A DNA stretch of 64,000 nucleotides from contig JAFKJU010000005.1 in the NCBI GenBank assembly GCA_017305935.1, positions 310,001-374,000 of the forward strand. The letters run 5' to 3'. How positions within the stretch are numbered: position 1 is the first letter of the stretch; each line of letters opens with the position of its first letter. The notes beneath the pieces were generated by a model that saw only the letters and a list, made by a program, of their open reading frames with translations, was not told the origin of the DNA and did not search any database. Below are positions 60,068 through 64,000 of this stretch, one piece after another. The translations under genes and the position numbers were made by a program. Source of the stretch: Hyphomicrobiales bacterium. GTDB taxonomy: Bacteria; Pseudomonadota; Alphaproteobacteria; Rhizobiales; Rhizobiaceae.

Positions 60068-61486
60068 ATGCCTGTACAGATCCTGATGCCCGCCCTTTCC
60101 CCGACGATGGAAGAGGGTACGCTTTCCAAGTGGCTGAAAAACGAGGGTGACAAGGTCACCGCCGGCGACGTGATCGCCGAAATCGAAACCGACAAGGCGA
60201 CGATGGAAGTCGAAGCCGTGGACGAAGGGGTGATCGGCAAGCTGCTGATCCCGGCCGGCACCGAGGCGGTGAAGGTCAATACGCCGATCGCTGTTCTCCT
60301 GCAGGATGGCGAAAGCGCCGACGCCATCGATACGCAGAAGCCGGCACCCGCCAAGGCCGATGCCGATACGCCTGCTGCGGCAAGCGATGCCGGCGGCAAG
60401 GCGCGCGCTTCCGAAAACGAGCCGACTTCCGTTGCTTCCGACAAGGTTCCGGCCCAGCCGAAGGCTGAGGTCGCCGCCGATCCGGCCGTCCCCGCCGGCA
60501 CGGAAATGGTGACGATGACGGTGCGCGAAGCGCTGCGTGACGCCATGGCCGAGGAAATGCGCCGCGACGAGGACGTCTTCGTTATGGGCGAGGAAGTCGC
60601 CGAATACCAGGGCGCCTACAAGATCACGCAGGGGCTGTTGCAGGAATTCGGCGCCCGCCGTGTCGTCGATACGCCGATCACCGAGCACGGCTTTGCCGGC
60701 GTCGGCGTCGGTGCCGCCATGGCCGGGCTGAAGCCGATCGTCGAATTCATGACCTTCAACTTCGCCATGCAGGCGATCGACCAGATCATCAACTCCGCCG
60801 CCAAGACGCTTTATATGTCGGGCGGCCAGATGGGTGCGCCGATCGTCTTCCGTGGCCCGAACGGCGCGGCCGCGCGCGTCGCCGCCCAGCACAGCCAGGA
60901 TTATGCCGCCTGGTACAGCCATATTCCGGGCCTCAAGGTGGTGCAGCCCTATACGGCGGCCGATGCCAAGGGCCTGCTGAAGGCCGCGATCCGCGATCCG
61001 AACCCGGTCATCTTCCTCGAAAACGAAATTCTGTACGGCCAGTCCTTCGAGGTGCCGAAGCTGGATGATTTCGTCCTGCCGATCGGCAAGGCGCGCATCC
61101 ATCGCGCCGGCAAGGACGTGACCATGGTCTCCTGGGGAATCGGCATGACCTATGCCGTAAAGGCCGTGGAAGAGCTGACCAAGGAAGGCATCGACGTCGA
61201 ACTGATCGACCTGCGCACCATCCGCCCGATGGACCTGCCGGCCGTCATTGAATCGGTCAAGAAGACGGGCCGCCTGGTTACCGTCGAGGAAGGATACCCG
61301 CAGTCGTCGGTCGGCGATTTCATCGCCAACAGCGTCCAGCGCGCCGCCTTCGACTATCTCGATGCGCCGATCCTTTCGATCGCCGGCAAGGATGTGCCAA
61401 TGCCTTACGCGGCAAATCTCGAAAAACTGGCTCTGCCGAATGTCGGCGAAGTCGTCCAGGCCGTCAAAGCCGTCTGCTACAAGTAA
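60068..61486 (+). CDS. pdhB: Pyruvate dehydrogenase E1 component, beta subunit with N-terminal lipoyl domain
   Basis: The 472-residue product is E1 beta preceded by its own lipoyl domain, a fusion found in alphaproteobacteria. Residues about 1-80 are the lipoyl domain with the modified lysine in [16 protein letters not shown] mobile Ala/Pro linker covers about 85-140. From about 143 the E1-beta domain begins ([15 protein letters not shown]), with [34 protein letters not shown] and [17 protein letters not shown]. The DNA for the lipoyl lysine region is identical over 47 bases to that of pdhC. Confidence 0.98.
   Translation: MPVQILMPALSPTMEEGTLSKWLKNEGDKVTAGDVIAEIETDKATMEVEAVDEGVIGKLLIPAGTEAVKVNTPIAVLLQDGESADAIDTQKPAPAKADADTPAAASDAGGKARASENEPTSVASDKVPAQPKAEVAADPAVPAGTEMVTMTVREALRDAMAEEMRRDEDVFVMGEEVAEYQGAYKITQGLLQEFGARRVVDTPITEHGFAGVGVGAAMAGLKPIVEFMTFNFAMQAIDQIINSAAKTLYMSGGQMGAPIVFRGPNGAAARVAAQHSQDYAAWYSHIPGLKVVQPYTAADAKGLLKAAIRDPNPVIFLENEILYGQSFEVPKLDDFVLPIGKARIHRAGKDVTMVSWGIGMTYAVKAVEELTKEGIDVELIDLRTIRPMDLPAVIESVKKTGRLVTVEEGYPQSSVGDFIANSVQRAAFDYLDAPILSIAGKDVPMPYAANLEKLALPNVGEVVQAVKAVCYK
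60173..60219 (+). repeat. 47-base exact direct repeat, copy in pdhB
   Basis: These 47 bases, coding for the lipoyl-lysine region, are identical to 61607-61653 in pdhC. The flanking lipoyl sequence is similar but not identical. Confidence 0.9.
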
Positions 61487-61501
61487 GGGAGGGCCGTTCC
61501 G

Positions 61502-62857
61502 ATGCCGATCAACATCACCATGCCCGCGCTCTCCCCGACCATGGAAGAGGGGAACCTTTCCAAGTGGCTGGTCAAGGAAGGCGATAGCGTCAAGTCCGGC
61601 GACGTAATCGCCGAAATCGAAACCGACAAGGCGACGATGGAAGTCGAAGCCGTCGATGAAGGCGTCGTCGCCAAGATCGTCGTGCCCGCCGGTTCGGAAG
61701 GCGTGAAGGTTAATACCGTCATCGCCGTTCTCGCCGGCGAAGGCGAGGACGTCTCGGCCGCCGCCAGCGGTGCGGGCGCCGCGCCTGCTCCGAAGGCGGA
61801 AGCCGCGCCGACTCCGGCAAAGAGCGAAGCTGCACCCGCGGCTGCTCAAGCCCCGGCGCCGGCTCCTGCCGCCGCGCCCGCGGCTGCTCATGCCGATGGT
61901 TCGCGCGTCTTTTCCTCGCCGCTGGCCCGGCGTATGGCAAAGGATGCCGGTCTCGATATCGGCTCAATCGCCGGTTCCGGCCCGCATGGCCGCGTCGTCA
62001 AGAGCGACGTCGAAAAGGCGGTCGCCGGCGGTGCGCCGAAGGCTGCCGCCCAGCCGGCCGCTGCTGCTGCTTCGGCCGCTCCGACGGCTGCCGCGCCGGC
62101 ACCGGCCGCCCCGAAGGGCATGTCGGACGAGGCCGTGCTCAAGCTGTTCGAAGCCGGTTCCTACGAATTGGTGCCGCATGACGGCATGCGCAAGACGATT
62201 GCCAAGCGCCTGCAGGAATCCAAGCAGACGATCCCGCATTTCTATGTGTCGGTCGATTGCGAACTGGACGCTCTGATGGCGTTGCGCGCCCAGCTCAACG
62301 ATGCGGCTCCCGCCAGGGACGGCAAGGCGGTCTACAAGCTCTCGGTCAACGACATGGTCATCAAGGCCCTGGCGCTGGCGCTGCGCGACGTGCCGGACGC
62401 CAACGTCTCCTGGACGGACAGTGCTATGGTCAAGCACAAGCACGCCGATGTCGGGGTCGCCGTGTCGATCCCCGGCGGCCTGATCACCCCGATCATCCGC
62501 AGCGCCGAAACCAAGAGCCTGTCGGCCATCTCCAACGAGATGCGGGATCTCGGCAAGCGGGCGAAGGAGCGCAAGCTGAAGCCGGAAGAATACCAGGGCG
62601 GCACTTCTGCCGTGTCCAACATGGGCATGATGGGGGTGAAGAGCTTCTCCGCCGTGGTCAACCCGCCGCACGCCACCATCCTGGCGGTCGGCGCCGGCGA
62701 GGAGCGGGTCGTCGTCAAGAACAAGCAGATGGTCGTCGCCAACGTGATGACCGTGACGCTTTCGACCGACCATCGCTGCGTCGACGGCGCGCTTGGCGCC
62801 GAACTGCTCAAGGCATTCAAGGGCTATATCGAGAATCCGATGGGTATGCTCGTCTGA
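61502..62857 (+). CDS. pdhC: Pyruvate dehydrogenase E2, dihydrolipoamide acetyltransferase
   Basis: E2 carries acetyl groups from E1 to coenzyme A and forms the core of the complex. The 451-residue product has one lipoyl domain (about 1-78, [15 protein letters not shown]), an Ala/Pro linker, the peripheral-subunit-binding domain (about 138-175, [19 protein letters not shown]), a second Ala/Pro linker, and the catalytic domain (about 220-450) ending with [19 protein letters not shown], which includes the catalytic HRxxDG histidine and aspartate. The lpd gene expected next is not within the window. Confidence 0.98.
   Translation: MPINITMPALSPTMEEGNLSKWLVKEGDSVKSGDVIAEIETDKATMEVEAVDEGVVAKIVVPAGSEGVKVNTVIAVLAGEGEDVSAAASGAGAAPAPKAEAAPTPAKSEAAPAAAQAPAPAPAAAPAAAHADGSRVFSSPLARRMAKDAGLDIGSIAGSGPHGRVVKSDVEKAVAGGAPKAAAQPAAAAASAAPTAAAPAPAAPKGMSDEAVLKLFEAGSYELVPHDGMRKTIAKRLQESKQTIPHFYVSVDCELDALMALRAQLNDAAPARDGKAVYKLSVNDMVIKALALALRDVPDANVSWTDSAMVKHKHADVGVAVSIPGGLITPIIRSAETKSLSAISNEMRDLGKRAKERKLKPEEYQGGTSAVSNMGMMGVKSFSAVVNPPHATILAVGAGEERVVVKNKQMVVANVMTVTLSTDHRCVDGALGAELLKAFKGYIENPMGMLV
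61607..61653 (+). repeat. 47-base exact direct repeat, copy in pdhC
   Basis: This is identical to 60173-60219 in pdhB, in the same orientation, 1434 bases away and in the same protein context. Confidence 0.9.
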
Positions 62858-62879
62858 CAATGCAAGCGGGGGAACCGTG

Positions 62880-63521
62880 ATGAAGACCGTTCTTTGCTAC
62901 GGCGATTCCCTGACCTGGGGGTATGATGCGGCCACGCTTGGCCGCCATGCCTTCGAGGACCGCTGGCCGAGCGTCCTGGCGAGGGCGCTCGGGCCGGAGG
63001 TCCATGTCATTGCGGAGGGCCTCAACGGCCGCACCACCGCGTATGACGACCATCTCGCCGATTGCGACCGCAACGGCGCGCGCATCCTGCCGACCCTCCT
63101 GCACAGCCACGATCCCATCGACCTCGTCATTCTTTTGCTCGGCGCCAACGACATGAAGCCGACGATCTGCGGCACGGCCTTCGGCGCGGCGCAAGGGGTG
63201 GAACGGCTGGTGGAACTGGTGCGCCACCATGCCTGGTCGTTCGAGTCCGGCGAGCAGCCGGAAATCCTCATCCTGTCGCCGCCGCCGATCTGCGAAACGG
63301 CCAATGCCGCCTTCGCGGCGATGTTTGCCGGCGGCGTCGAGGAGTCTGACAAGCTTGCGACGCTCTATCGCGATCTCGCCGACGAACTGGGATGCAGCTT
63401 CTTCGACGCCGGCTCGGTGGCGAAGACCACGCCGCTCGATGGCGTGCACCTGGATGCGGAAAACACGCGTGCGATCGGGCGCGGCATCGAGCCGGTCGTG
63501 CGTATGTTGCTGGGGTTGTGA
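62880..63521 (+). CDS. SGNH/GDSL family hydrolase (arylesterase-like)
   Basis: The 213-residue product has the SGNH blocks: MKTVLCYGDSLTWGYDA (block I, catalytic Ser in GDSL), EGLNGRTTAYDDH, LLLGANDMKP (block III), and a final DGVHLDAENTRAIG (block V, Asp and His). It has no signal peptide and resembles rhizobial cytosolic arylesterases or acetyl-xylan-like esterases; the substrate is unknown. Its start lies 22 bases after pdhC, with GGGGGAA before it, so it is likely part of the pdh transcript. Confidence 0.92.
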   Translation: MKTVLCYGDSLTWGYDAATLGRHAFEDRWPSVLARALGPEVHVIAEGLNGRTTAYDDHLADCDRNGARILPTLLHSHDPIDLVILLLGANDMKPTICGTAFGAAQGVERLVELVRHHAWSFESGEQPEILILSPPPICETANAAFAAMFAGGVEESDKLATLYRDLADELGCSFFDAGSVAKTTPLDGVHLDAENTRAIGRGIEPVVRMLLGL

Positions 63522-63523
63522 GC

Positions 63524-64000
63524 ATGGCCTTGCGTCTTCGTCCGGCCGTGCGGCGCGATGCGGCGGAACTGGCGGTCATCGTCGACCTGTCGTCGCATAG
63601 TTTTGCGACCTGGCTGTGGCTTGGCGCGACCGAAGCCGGCGAGGCCGATACGGCGATGGAATTCGGTCGCAGCTGGCTTGCCGACGACGACCAACTCGGC
63701 GGATGGCGCGATGCGGTGATCGCCGAGGCGGATGACGATATCGCCGGGGCCGCCATCGGCTACGCCCTGGAGGAGGATATCCTGGCCGTCGTGCCGGCGC
63801 AGGAGGCGCTTGTGCCGCTGGTCGATCTGCAAAGGCCGCTGGCCGGCCATTGGTTCATCGACAGCGTCGGCGTCTATCGCCGGCACCGCCGCAAGGGGGT
63901 AGCGAGGCGGCTTGTGGAAAGCGAGATCGGGCGCGCGGCCGGACGGCCGGTCAGCCTGATCACCGAAAGTTACAACGAGGCCGCCCGGTCTCTCTACGAG
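63524..64000 (+). CDS. GNAT family N-acetyltransferase, 3' truncated by window
   Basis: The 159 visible residues start MALRLRPAVRRDAAELAVIV at 63524, two bases after the SGNH hydrolase stop, suggesting tight coupling. The acetyl-CoA loop SVGVYRRHRRKGVARRLVE is present near residue 120, and the typical ITESYNEAARSLYE begins the last helix. The gene runs off the window in frame with only the end missing. Acceptor unknown. It is probably co-transcribed with pdhABC and the hydrolase. Confidence 0.88.
   Translation, partial: MALRLRPAVRRDAAELAVIVDLSSHSFATWLWLGATEAGEADTAMEFGRSWLADDDQLGGWRDAVIAEADDDIAGAAIGYALEEDILAVVPAQEALVPLVDLQRPLAGHWFIDSVGVYRRHRRKGVARRLVESEIGRAAGRPVSLITESYNEAARSLYE

Noticed and set aside
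58943-61891. 982-codon open frame opposite pdhA-pdhC
   Set aside because: It is antisense to three well-conserved genes. The repeated segments inside it only mirror the duplicated lipoyl domains.

Overview
The window is about 64 kb of chromosomal core sequence from an alphaproteobacterium of the Rhizobiaceae (Rhizobium/Agrobacterium/Ensifer lineage). This rests on gene content and local order: divergent uvrA and ssb with a GAAC-N7-GAAC SOS operator, dksA-fliO-cckA, recA-alaS, and kdsA-eno-ftsB-pdhA-pdhB-pdhC with lipoyl-bearing E1 beta. Sequence style agrees: high-GC codon use, GTG/TTG starts after strong GGAG sites, and rhizobial palindromic intergenic repeats. I cannot name the species. No prophage, insertion sequence, CRISPR array, plasmid or conjugation gene is visible.

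1-10 kb: the 3' end of mfd, an OsmC-like protein, an EamA transporter, a DsbA-family oxidoreductase, a YejA-like solute-binding protein, an IalB-family protein, hspQ, and a membrane-anchored coiled-coil protein followed by an orphan TAXI receptor. 8.7-14 kb: nitrogen-control pair glnB-glnA with a candidate sigma-54 promoter, NAD(P)H-hydrate repair enzyme, and the msrP-msrQ repair system. 14-21 kb: ilvD, an LprI-like protein, an HtrA protease coupled to rarA, and a dioxygenase divergent from a LysR regulator.

21-30 kb: the B12-dependent ribonucleotide reductase nrdJ behind a long non-coding upstream region with a phased pair of NrdR-box-like sites, then a periplasmic sensor-like protein, gpt, a tandem universal stress protein, a CinA-type protein and wrbA. 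30-39 kb: tRNA-Leu(UAA), a lipoprotein and other envelope proteins, ilvA, hlyU, azoR with a LysR, a PilZ protein, and ald with its Lrp-type regulator. 39-50 kb: DUF72 protein, GST, uvrA and ssb, MarC, SixA-like phosphatase, dksA, fliO-like gene and cckA. 50-64 kb: psuK-psuG, recA, alaS, kdsA, eno, ftsB, the pyruvate dehydrogenase cluster, an SGNH hydrolase, and a GNAT gene cut by the window end.

Themes are central carbon and pyruvate entry (eno, pdhABC), branched-chain amino acid synthesis (ilvA, ilvD), nitrogen control (glnB, glnA, ald), DNA repair and SOS (mfd, rarA, uvrA, ssb, recA), and cell-cycle or stringent control (cckA, dksA). I did not find a clearly new multi-gene system. The most unusual signals are several palindromic MITE-like repeats, three of which touch or supply the stop codon of the neighbouring gene; the NrdR-like pair upstream of nrdJ; a DksA with one of the four usual zinc cysteines; the coiled-coil/TAXI pair; and a 47-bp exact repeat shared by pdhB and pdhC.
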